Under the pieces are notes generated by a model. It was not told the origin of the DNA, searched no databases, and saw nothing but the letters and a program-made list of their open reading frames with translations. DNA of 64,000 nt from Bradyrhizobium sp. CER78 (GTDB lineage Bacteria > Pseudomonadota > Alphaproteobacteria > Rhizobiales > Xanthobacteraceae), in assembly GCF_029846235.1 (NCBI RefSeq), contig NZ_JARVWP010000017.1:101635-165634 (forward strand), read 5' to 3'. A program made the position numbers and the translations under genes. Of the stretch, positions 25,955-34,100 are shown one piece after another (within the stretch, counting starts at the first letter, position 1; every line of letters starts with the position of its first letter).

Positions 25955-26787
25955 CGATGCGGTCTGCCAGACCCTCGCTAGTGTTGCTCACGCTCGGCAT
26001 GCTGGGCGTGGTGCTGCTGAGCGCGCTCGGGATCTGGCAGGTCGAACGCAGGACCTGGAAGCTGGCGCTGATCGAACGGGTCGAGCAGCGCATGCATGCA
26101 GCACCGGTCGCGCCGCCGCCGCCCTCGTCATGGCCTGAGGTCAGCGCCGCGAGCGATGAATACCGCCGCGTCACCGTGCGCGGCAATTTCCTGAACGCCG
26201 ACGAGACGCTGGTGCAGGCCGTGACGAACGAAGGTCCCGGCTTCTGGGTGCTGACGCCGCTGCGGATGGCCGACGGAACCACTGTGTTGATTAATCGCGG
26301 CTTTGTTCCACCTGACCGGCGCGATCCCGCGACCCGGCGCGACGGCGACCCGCTAGGCACCGTCAGCGTCACCGGGCTGCTGCGGATGTCGGAGCCGAAG
26401 GGTGGCTTCCTGCGCAGCAACGACGCTTCGGCCGGCCGCTGGTATTCCCGCGACGTCGCCGCGATCGCGGCCGTGCACGGATTGTCGCACACCGCCCCCT
26501 TCTTCATTGACGCCGATGCGACGCCAAACCCTGGCGGCTACCCCGTCGGCGGGCTCACGATCGTGCGGTTTCCGAACAACCACCTGATTTACGCGCTGAC
26601 ATGGTTCGCGCTGGCCCTTATGCTGGCGGGCGCGCTCCTGCGCATCGCCAGCGCCAGGAGCCGCACCGGCGCCTCCGATCCAAGGTGGAGTTCAAGGCGC
26701 GCCGCCGTGCGCCGCCTGATCGGCGCAGCCCGCAATCTGTCTCGCGACACAGGCCCAGATGCTCGAGCGCACATCGGATCTGCATGA
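25951..26787 (+). CDS. SURF1-family oxidase assembly protein
   Basis: A 278-residue protein (276 if it starts at ATG 25957) with one transmembrane helix near each end and a periplasmic middle domain. SURF1 signs are LGIWQVERRTWKLALIERV, GPGFWVLTPLRMADGTTVLINRGFVP (seen as FWVLTPL and VLINRGFVP) and NNHLIYALTWFALALML. SURF1 proteins help assemble heme-copper oxidases, probably at the heme step. The GTG start overlaps the cyoD stop by four bases, like the other joints in this operon, which is why I chose it. Confidence 0.88.
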   Translation: MTMRSARPSLVLLTLGMLGVVLLSALGIWQVERRTWKLALIERVEQRMHAAPVAPPPPSSWPEVSAASDEYRRVTVRGNFLNADETLVQAVTNEGPGFWVLTPLRMADGTTVLINRGFVPPDRRDPATRRDGDPLGTVSVTGLLRMSEPKGGFLRSNDASAGRWYSRDVAAIAAVHGLSHTAPFFIDADATPNPGGYPVGGLTIVRFPNNHLIYALTWFALALMLAGALLRIASARSRTGASDPRWSSRRAAVRRLIGAARNLSRDTGPDARAHIGSA

Positions 26788-28144
26788 GGAGAATGCCGCG
26801 ACCGGCACGGCCGTGATGCCGTCCGCCGTGAGCGCGGCCGCCGGCATGCCGTACGATCTCGCAGCGCCCGCCGACATCGCGACCAATCGCAAGAACATGG
26901 CCCTGCTGGTCCAGCTGCGCTGGATCGCCGTGATCGGCCAGATCGTCACCATCGGCTTCGTGCAGTTCTGGATGGGCGTAGCCTTGCCGCTGCTGCCTTT
27001 GGCGGCCGTGATCTCCGGCCTCGTTGCGCTCAATGTCGTCAGCCTCTTGTGGCTGCGCTACCGCGCCGACATCAACAACCGCGAGCTCCTGGTCGCGCTG
27101 GCGCTCGACGTCGCGGCGCTGACCGCCCTGCTCTATCTCAGCGGCGGCGCCACCAATCCCTTCACGTCGCTCTATCTGCTGCAGGTGACGCTTGGCGCGG
27201 TGCTGCTCGATGCGCCATCCACCTGGTCGCTGGTGGCGCTGGTCTGCATGAACTTCGCCTGGCTGACCAGCTATTACCGGCCGCTGGAGCTGCCGCAGCA
27301 GGGCTTTGCCGACGCGTTCAATCTGTATATCGCCGGCACCTTCATCGGCCTTGTGCTCGACGCCGTGCTGCTCGTGGTGTTCATGACCCGGATCAACCGC
27401 AATCTGCGCGACCGCGACCTGCGCCTCGCGGCACTGCGACAGCACGCCGCCGAGCAGGACCACATCGTCCGGATCGGGCTCTTGGCCTCCGGCGCCGCGC
27501 ATGAGCTCGGCACGCCGCTCGCCTCGCTCTCGGTCATCCTCGGCGACTGGCGCCGGATGCCCGCGCTCGCCTCCGATCCCGAGTTGTCGCAGGACCTCGG
27601 CGAGATGGAAATCTCGGTGCAGCGCTGCAAGTCGATCGTCACAGGCATCCTGCTGTCGGCCGGCGAAGCGCGTGGCGAAGGTTCCTCGCCGACCACGGTC
27701 GCCGCTTTCCTGACCGCGCTGGTCGAGGAATGGCGGACCACGCGGCCGTCGGCCACGCTGTATTTCCGCAACGCCTTCGGCACTGACCTGGCGATCGTCT
27801 CCGACATCGCGCTCAAGCAGGCGATCTTCAACGTGCTCGACAATGCCGCCGAGGTCTCGCGCGACTGGATCGAGCTGATGGCCGAGCGCAATGCCGACAC
27901 GCTGCTGCTGTCGGTGACCGATCGCGGCCCCGGCTTCTCGCGCGAGATGCTGGCGCATATCGGCAAGCCGTATCAGTCCACCAAGGGCAGCCCCGGCAGC
28001 GGCCTCGGCCTGTTCCTGGTCGTCAATGTCGTGCGCAAGCTCGGCGGCGTGGTGACGGCGCGCAACCGGCCGGACATCGGCGCCGCGGTCAGGCTCGAGC
28101 TGCCGCTCTCGACGCTCGCGATCGGAGATCATCTTGACGGATGA
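26759..28144 (+). CDS. RegB/PrrB/ActS-like redox sensor histidine kinase
   Basis: The 461-residue kinase has about six transmembrane helices in residues 45-215. Near residue 129 lies GGATNPF, the motif linked to ubiquinone sensing in RegB. The phosphoacceptor box is GAAHELGTPLASL (His about 248) and the ATPase domain has DNAAEVS, DRGPGF and GSGLGLFLVVNVV. A cysteine at about 290 (VQRCKSIV) lies in the dimerisation region, where RegB has its redox-active cysteine. Its place after the oxidase genes suggests it senses quinol redox state and adjusts cyo expression; that is inference. It overlaps surf1 by 29 bases; ATG 26816 is an alternative start. Confidence 0.85.
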   Translation: MLERTSDLHEENAATGTAVMPSAVSAAAGMPYDLAAPADIATNRKNMALLVQLRWIAVIGQIVTIGFVQFWMGVALPLLPLAAVISGLVALNVVSLLWLRYRADINNRELLVALALDVAALTALLYLSGGATNPFTSLYLLQVTLGAVLLDAPSTWSLVALVCMNFAWLTSYYRPLELPQQGFADAFNLYIAGTFIGLVLDAVLLVVFMTRINRNLRDRDLRLAALRQHAAEQDHIVRIGLLASGAAHELGTPLASLSVILGDWRRMPALASDPELSQDLGEMEISVQRCKSIVTGILLSAGEARGEGSSPTTVAAFLTALVEEWRTTRPSATLYFRNAFGTDLAIVSDIALKQAIFNVLDNAAEVSRDWIELMAERNADTLLLSVTDRGPGFSREMLAHIGKPYQSTKGSPGSGLGLFLVVNVVRKLGGVVTARNRPDIGAAVRLELPLSTLAIGDHLDG

Positions 28145-28670
28145 ACGCCAGCTTCTGATCGTCGAGGACGATTCAGGCTTTGCCCGCACGCTGAAGCGTT
28201 CGTTCGAGCGCCGCGGCTACGATGTCGCCGTGTCGGCCTCGCTCGACGAGGTCCGCGCGCTGCTCGAGCGGCAATCGCCCGGCTATGCCGTCGTCGACCT
28301 CAAGCTCGCCGGCGGCGCGTCGGGCCTCGCCTGCGTCGAGGCGCTGCACGCGCATGATCCCGAGATGCTGATCGTGGTGCTGACCGGATTCGCCAGCATC
28401 GCGACCGCCGTCGAGGCCATCAAGCTCGGCGCCTGCCACTACCTCGCAAAACCGTCGAACACCGACGACATCGAGGCCGCATTCCTTAAAGCGCAAGGCA
28501 ACGCCGCCATCGAGGTCGGCGCGCGGCCGACCTCGATCAAGACGCTGGAATGGGAACGCATCCACCAGACGCTGATGGAGACCGACTTCAATATCTCCGA
28601 AGCCGCCCGCCGCCTCGGCATGCATCGCCGGACACTCGCGCGCAAGCTCGAGAAGCAGCGGGTGAAGTGA
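28134..28670 (+). CDS. RegA/PrrA/ActR-like response regulator
   Basis: The 178-residue regulator has a receiver domain (LLIVEDDSGFARTL, phospho-acceptor Asp about 55 in YAVVDLKLAGG, TGFASIATAV, AKPSNTDD) and a short C-terminal Fis-type HTH, FNISEAARRLGMHRRTLARK, that is almost diagnostic of RegA. It overlaps the kinase gene by 11 bases and should be its partner. Rhizobial genomes usually have a main RegSR/ActSR pair elsewhere, so this may be an oxidase-dedicated paralogue. Confidence 0.9.
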   Translation: MTDERQLLIVEDDSGFARTLKRSFERRGYDVAVSASLDEVRALLERQSPGYAVVDLKLAGGASGLACVEALHAHDPEMLIVVLTGFASIATAVEAIKLGACHYLAKPSNTDDIEAAFLKAQGNAAIEVGARPTSIKTLEWERIHQTLMETDFNISEAARRLGMHRRTLARKLEKQRVK

Positions 28671-28718
28671 GGCGGCGCGCAACACGCGTTACGAAGCGGC
28701 CCCATGAAGCGTGCCGCA

Positions 28719-28847
28719 CCGTCACCCTGAGGAGCGCGCAGCGCGTCTCGAAGGGTCGACGGCCACCAGCGGGGCCGTGGATCCTTCGAGGCTCGCTCCG
28801 CTCGCACCTCCAGCGACAAAGGCGAAGCCTTTGCGCGGGGATGACGG
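28719..28847. repeat. palindromic intergenic repeat, CCGTCACCCTGAGGAGC type, with extra insert
   Basis: The left part and the GGATCCTTCGAGGCTCGCTCC part match the 12878 family, but the right arm is interrupted: after GCTCGCACCTC an extra AAAGGCGAAGCCTTTGCG hairpin appears before GGGATGACGGG. Directly followed by a repeat of another family at 28860. Confidence 0.75.
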
Positions 28848-28859
28848 GAAAGAAGGTGC

Positions 28860-28947
28860 GTAGCCCGGATGAAGCGCAGCGCAATCCGGGACAGCTTCTC
28901 CCGCGGTTGCAGCGGCCCCGGATTTCGCTTCGCTCCATCCGGGCTAC
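28860..28947. repeat. palindromic intergenic repeat, GTAGCCCGGATG type
   Basis: A well-preserved copy of the 12996 family, with GTAGCCCGGATGAAGCG at the left and CGCTCCATCCGGGCTAC at the right. As at 12.9 kb, it stands directly beside a CCGTCATCCTGAGG-type element. Confidence 0.85.
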
Positions 28948-29040
28948 AAAGGCCAAGTCGGGCGCCGTTGCGGCTGACTTGGCCAGATGGCGCCGACGAC
29001 ACCACGATGATCGCGGCGGCAGCGCACCTCGCCACCAAAA

Positions 29041-29075
29041 CAAAAAGCCCGGTCTTGCGACCGGGCTTTTGTTTT
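29041..29075 (-). terminator. intrinsic terminator of carD
   Basis: A 12-bp perfect stem, AAAAGCCCGGTC with GACCGGGCTTTT, around a four-base loop. On the minus strand it is followed by a T-rich tract and lies about 20 bases after the carD stop. Confidence 0.85.
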
Positions 29076-29092
29076 CAATCCGTCGAGCCCTT

Positions 29093-29884
29093 TCAGGCGG
29101 CTTCGTCCTCGACGGCGGTGTCGTCGCCGTCGTTGTCGAGATCCTCACCGTCGGCATCGCCCTCGGCGTCGCCTTCAGCGGATTCGGCCTTGGCGCCGCG
29201 GCGCGGGCTCTTGGCGAGCTGGCCTTCGATCTCCTTGATCGCCTCGGTCTCGGTCGAGTGCTGGACCACGGCGATCTCGCGCGACAGACGGTCGAGCGCC
29301 GCTTCATAGAGCTGGCGTTCCGAGTAGGACTGCTCGGGCTGCGATTCCGAACGATAGAGATCGCGGACCACCTCGGCGATCGCGACGATGTCGCCCGAGT
29401 TGATCTTCGCTTCGTATTCCTGGGCGCGGCGCGACCACATGGTGCGCTTGACGCGGGCGCGGCCCTTCAGCGTCTCTAGCGCCTTCTTGACCAGCGCCGG
29501 CTCCGACAGCTTGCGCATGCCGACATTGGCGACCTTCGCCGTCGGGACGCGCAGCGTCATCTTGTCCTTCATGAAATTGATCACGAACAGCTCGAGCTTG
29601 GCGCCCGCGATCTCCTGCTCCTCGATCGCCAGGATCTGGCCGACGCCGTGAGCGGGATAGACGACGAATTCGTTGGCCTTGAAGCCCTGGCGCTGGGTCA
29701 CGACCTTCTTCTCTTCCGGACGCGACGGGGCGGCCGGCTTGGCGGCAACCTTCGGAGCAGCGGCGGGGACGGCAGCCTTCGGGGCGGCCGGCTTCGGCGC
29801 CGCAGCAGTCTTGGGGGCGACCTTCGCAGCAGCGGGCTTCGCAGCTGCCGCTTTCGCGGCAGTCTTGGCAGTCTTTTCTGGCAT
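29093..29884 (-). CDS. carD: CarD family transcriptional regulator
   Basis: From ATG 29884 the product has 263 residues: an Ala/Lys/Pro-rich N terminus of about 65 residues, then the CarD RNA-polymerase-interaction domain (GFKANEFVVYPAHGVGQILAI, LFVINFMKDKMTLRVP) and the helical DNA-binding part (KGRARVKRTMWSRRAQEYEAKINSG, seen as RVKRTMWSRRAQEYE), ending in an acidic tail. CarD-type proteins bind the polymerase beta subunit and stabilise open promoter complexes, especially at rRNA promoters. The open frame continues upstream in a basic, histone-H1-like stretch (see finding), so the real start may be GTG 30037 or ATG 30106. Confidence 0.85.
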   Translation of the reverse strand: MPEKTAKTAAKAAAAKPAAAKVAPKTAAAPKPAAPKAAVPAAAPKVAAKPAAPSRPEEKKVVTQRQGFKANEFVVYPAHGVGQILAIEEQEIAGAKLELFVINFMKDKMTLRVPTAKVANVGMRKLSEPALVKKALETLKGRARVKRTMWSRRAQEYEAKINSGDIVAIAEVVRDLYRSESQPEQSYSERQLYEAALDRLSREIAVVQHSTETEAIKEIEGQLAKSPRRGAKAESAEGDAEGDADGEDLDNDGDDTAVEDEAA

Positions 29885-30127
29885 CACGCTTCTTTTGTTC
29901 TTTGAGGACTTTGCAGCCGCCGCCTTCTTCGCACCCTTCACGGACGCCTTGGCACGGCCCTTGGTTGCGCTGCGAGCAACGACAGCGGCTTTTTTCGTCG
30001 TCTTTGAAGCACTCTTTTTACGCGTTTTCTGTGACACAGCCTGCGCGCGGAAACTGCCACGCCCCTGTTCGATGTTGCGGGAACCTCGAAGCCACAAGGT
30101 ACGCATGGCAGGGGGTTCTTGGCCTGT

Positions 30128-30164
30128 AATGTGCTGAATATAGCACATTTTCCGCAAAAATCAA
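30128..30164 (-). promoter_or_regulatory. carD promoter with palindrome over the -10 box
   Basis: Read on the minus strand, TTGATT (30164-30159) and TATATT (30142-30137) are 16 bp apart, a good sigma-70-type match. The -10 box lies inside a perfect inverted repeat, AATGTGCT and AGCACATT with a six-base centre (30128-30149), a likely operator. Confidence 0.6.
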
Positions 30165-30304
30165 TGGTTTACGCCCGATTCCGGGCATAACGGGGGCCGC
30201 TCAGGTCATATGTCCGTCATTAGTGTTAATTAGGCGGCCGAACGGAAGGCCGCGACGGGCCGGAGCCCGCCCTTATCGGGGTAGTCCCGAAGAGCCCAGG
30301 CGAA

Positions 30305-30643
30305 TCAGTCGCCGCTGCCCGGATTCGGGGAAAAATATTTCTCGAACTTGCCTTCCTTGCCCTCCCACTCCTTGGCGTCTTCGGGCGAGTCCTTCTTCTG
30401 GGTGATGTTCGGCCAGCTCTTGGCGTAGTCGCGGTTGACCTCGAGCCACTTTTCCAGGCCCGGCTCGGTGTCCGGCTTGATGGCGTCAGCGGGGCATTCC
30501 GGCTCGCACACGCCGCAATCGATGCATTCGTCCGGATGGATGACCAGCATGTTCTCGCCCTCGTAGAAGCAATCGACGGGGCAGACCTCGACGCAGTCGG
30601 TATATTTGCACTTGATGCAGGCTTCAGTGACGACGTAGGTCAT
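30305..30643 (-). CDS. fdxA: ferredoxin, 7Fe-type (FdxA)
   Basis: A 112-residue ferredoxin. The N terminus has ACIKCKYTDCVEVCPVDCF and the second cluster motif is CIDCGVCEPECPADAI. The spacing of the first set (C-x7-C-x3-C-P) fits a [3Fe-4S] plus [4Fe-4S] protein, as in Azotobacter FdI and rhizobial FdxA. The C terminus is a charged extension of about 50 residues ending in SPNPGSGD, usual in alphaproteobacteria. It is a cytoplasmic electron carrier with unknown partners. CGGAG precedes the ATG. Confidence 0.92.
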   Translation of the reverse strand: MTYVVTEACIKCKYTDCVEVCPVDCFYEGENMLVIHPDECIDCGVCEPECPADAIKPDTEPGLEKWLEVNRDYAKSWPNITQKKDSPEDAKEWEGKEGKFEKYFSPNPGSGD

Positions 30644-30764
30644 CCAAAACTCCGAAACGATCCACTTTTTCTGGGGTTGCGTAGCGCAGGAATACCGGAG
30701 CCGCAAGGGAAGCCGGCTCCGAAAAACACCTGCGTTCTGGCGACCCTGCCAGCCGGTTTTGTTG

Positions 30765-30814
30765 GGAGCATGATCCTATCGCCAGTCCGGCCCCACACAT
30801 CCGGATCATGCTCC
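30765..30814. repeat. inverted repeat, GGAGCATGATCC type
   Basis: GGAGCATGATCC (30765-30776) and GGATCATGCTCC (30803-30814) are perfect complements with a 26-base centre. It is related to the 21558 element and lies between the S4 and fdxA genes, where it may act as a terminator. Confidence 0.7.
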
Positions 30815-30839
30815 GGTCGAAACAACAAACGTGAGATAA

Positions 30840-31124
30840 CTACTCCTTACCGGCTTGCAAAGCGCCGGCCTGCAAATCCTCGTACAGCTCGCGCGCCGAG
30901 CTGGCATCGCCGCGCCGCTCGGCAAAGCCGATCACCTTGAGCACCCGGACGCTGTTGTCGAGCGCGACGGTGACGACATCGCCCACCTTCACCGCATGGC
31001 CCGGCGATTTCTCGCGCGTGCCGTTGAGGCGGACATGACCTGACGCGACGAGTTCAGCCGCGCTGGTGCGGGCCTTCACCACCCGCGCGTGCCACAGCCA
31101 TTTGTCGAGCCGCTGTCGATCCAA
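30840..31124 (-). CDS. S4-domain RNA-binding protein (Hsp15-like)
   Basis: The 94-residue protein is an S4 RNA-binding domain: RLDKWLWHARVVKARTSAAELV, then GHVRLNGTREKSPGHAVKVGDVV, as in Hsp15/HslR, which binds 50S subunits carrying stalled nascent chains. It starts with TTG, 20 bases after the helicase stop, and no in-frame ATG is available without losing the domain. The pair helicase plus S4 protein is most likely one transcript, both acting on RNA. Confidence 0.85.
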   Translation of the reverse strand: MDRQRLDKWLWHARVVKARTSAAELVASGHVRLNGTREKSPGHAVKVGDVVTVALDNSVRVLKVIGFAERRGDASSARELYEDLQAGALQAGKE

Positions 31125-31144
31125 GCTTCAGACCAAGGGTTGGA

Positions 31145-34100
31145 CTATTCCTTCCGGCCGGCGAGCTGCTCCTTCAGGGCAGCGAGCTTGGCGAATGGCG
31201 AATTCGGATCGATCGGACGGTCGCGCTCGCGCGGTGCGCTCGAGGCATAGGGCCGATGCGACGGACCGCTCTCGCGCTTGTCGCGACCGCCCTTGCCGAA
31301 ATCGCGGCCGCCGCGGTCACGGTCACCGCGCTCGCCCTTGCGATCGCCGCCGCCGAACTTGTTGTCGCGACGACGCTCATTGTTGTCGCGATCGCGGCCC
31401 TTGCCCTCGAAGCCCTTGCCCTCGAAGCGCTCGCGGCGCTGGCCGCGGTCCTCACGATTATCCTGGCGATTGTCACGCGCCGGTGCGCCGTCGGCAGGCG
31501 CGGCGGCGGCTGCCGTCGCATCGGCCGGCGCGCCGGGACGCGGCGTACGGAAATCCTGGTGGCGGCGCGGACGGCGATGATGCTCGCGCTTCTCGCCCTC
31601 GCCGCCGCCTTCAGCCGCCTGCGCGCCTTCGGCGGGCTTGCCCTGATGGCGGCCGCGGTTGCGGTCGTGGCCGCGATGGTGCGGGCGGCGCTCGTCGGAG
31701 CGGCCGCCGGGCCGCCAGACCTCGACCAGCTGCGGCTCGGCCGGCGTCTCCGCAGCGGCGGGAGCGGCTTCGGCAGTGGCGGCTTCGGCGGGTGCAGCAT
31801 CAGCGCTCGCGGCCTCTGCAGGCGCTTCGGCGGCGGCCTCGGACGTCGTCTCCACAGCGGCTTCCGCGGCAGGCGCGGGCTCGGTGACGGTTTCGGCTGC
31901 GGGCGCCTCAGGAGCGGGTTCTGCGGCGGCAGCGGCAACCTCCGCCACTGGCTCGGGCCTGGTCTCGACGACCGCGGACGTCGTCTCAACGACCACGGGC
32001 GTCGCTTCGCTGGACACCACCTCGGCAAAGCCGACATCGGGCAGCAGCGCGGCTGACGGTGCGGGATCGCCGGACACCAGCTGATCGACAGCAGCTTCCG
32101 GCGCGTCGGCTGTGACTTCGGCAGCCACCTCGACCGGCGCATCCACGGCGGCATCGGATGCCGCCTCGACGGGCGTTTCGGCGGCGACCGTCTCGGTCGT
32201 CTCGGCGGGCACCGCCTCGACCGGCGCGGCCTCGACAGGCTTCGGCGGCAGCGGCGGACGGCGGTCCATGCGGTAGCCGAGCGCGCGCAGGATCGAGGCG
32301 AAGTCCTCGCCGGCGGAGCCGGTCAGCGAGGTCATCGCCTGGGTCACGACAAAGCCGCGGCCGTCGAACGCACCGGCCGGCTTCTCGCCGGGCGAGGTCT
32401 CGCGCCAGGCCAGCGCCGGGCGGATCAGATCAGCGAGCCGCTCCAGGATGTCGACGCGCACCGCGCGCTCGCCGCACTGGCGATAGCCGAGCACGCGATA
32501 GCCATCGCGCGGCAAGGTCTTGTCGACCGGGAACGAGGTGCGGCCACTGGAGGCCAGATGCTGCACATTCGACAGCGCAGCCATGTCGACATTGCTCTGC
32601 TTCTCGGCCCACAGCAGCGAGGCCAGCGAGCGCGCCGCGGGCTTCAAGAGCTGCGGGAAATAGATGTGGTAGGCGCCGAAGCGCACGCCGTATTTGCGCA
32701 GCGCCGCGCGCGAGGGCTGATCGAGATCCTTCATCTCGGCCGCGATCTTGGTACGCTCGAGCACGCCGAGCGCCTCGACGAGCTGGAAGGCGATGCCGCG
32801 GGCAATGCCCTGCAGATCCTCAGCCTTGGACAGCTCGAACAGCGGCCCGAGCAGCTTCTCGATATGCGTCTTGAGCCAGAGGTCGAGCCTCGTCTGCACG
32901 GCCTCGCGCGAGGCGCCGGTCAGCCGCTCGTCGGAAATGATGCGTAAGCGCGGATGCAGCGCATCGTCGGCGGCGACCAGCTTGGCGACCGCATCGCCGG
33001 TCCAGCGGATGGTGCCGTCGGAGGTCAGCACGAACTGCTCGTCGGGCGCCGCACCCAGTTTCTCGGCGCGCGCATCGATCTCGCGCGCCAGCACCTGCTG
33101 GGCGGCGGCCTGCAGCGCCTTGGCGTCGCTGCCGGCCTCGGCCGCATCAGGTGCGAAGGTGAAACCATCGAGCCGGCCGATCACATGGCCTTCCACGATC
33201 ACTTCACCGGTCTTGCCAATTTCCGTATTCAAAACTGAGTTCTCCCGCAGGCGGCGCATCAATACACTGGTCCGCCTGTCAACGAAACGCTCCGTGAGCC
33301 GTTCATGCAGCGCATCGGATAATTTATTTTCGAGCTCGCGCGTGATCCCCTGCCAATGGTCCGGGTCGTAGAGCCAGTCCGGCCGGTTGGCAACGAAGGT
33401 CCAGGTCCGGATTTGCGCGATCCGGCCCGATAGCGTGTCGATATCGCCGTCGGTCCGGTTGGCCTGGTCGACCTGGGCGGCAAACCATGCGTCAGGGATA
33501 CGACCCTTTTGCATCAGGAAGCCATACAGCGTGGTCACGAGTTCGGCATGGGCGGCCGGCGACAGCTTCCGGTAGTCCGGAACCTGGCAGGCCTCCCACA
33601 GCCGCTCCACGGCCTTAGGCCCATGCGCCCATTGCCGCACCTCGGTGTCGCGCGCGACATGCTCGAGCACGCGCAGGTCCTCGGCCACCGGGGCGCGCGT
33701 CAGTGCCTCATGATTGGGCGACAGCGCCAGCGACACCTGCAACGCGCCGAGCGAGGAGAAATCCAGCTTGGCGTTGCGCCATTGCAGCATCTTGACGCTG
33801 TCGAAGGTGTGGTTCTGCAGCGCATTGACGAGCTCGGGCTCGAACGGTGCGCAGCGGCCCGTGGTGCCGAAGGTGCCGTTGCGCGTGGCGCGGCCGGCGC
33901 GGCCCGCGATCTGGGCGAATTCGGCCGGCGTCAGCCGTCGGAACTGGTAGCCGTCATATTTGCGGTCGGAGGCGAAGGCGACGTGATCGACGTCGAGATT
34001 GAGCCCCATGCCGACGGCGTCGGTGGCGACGAGATAATCGACATCGCCGTTCTGGAACATCGCGACCTGCGCATTGCGCGTGCGAGGCGACAGCGAGCCG

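Noticed and set aside
30231..30256. GCGGCC/GGCCGC hairpin after fdxA as a terminator
   Set aside because: The stem has six pairs and no T run follows on the minus strand, so it is too weak to list.
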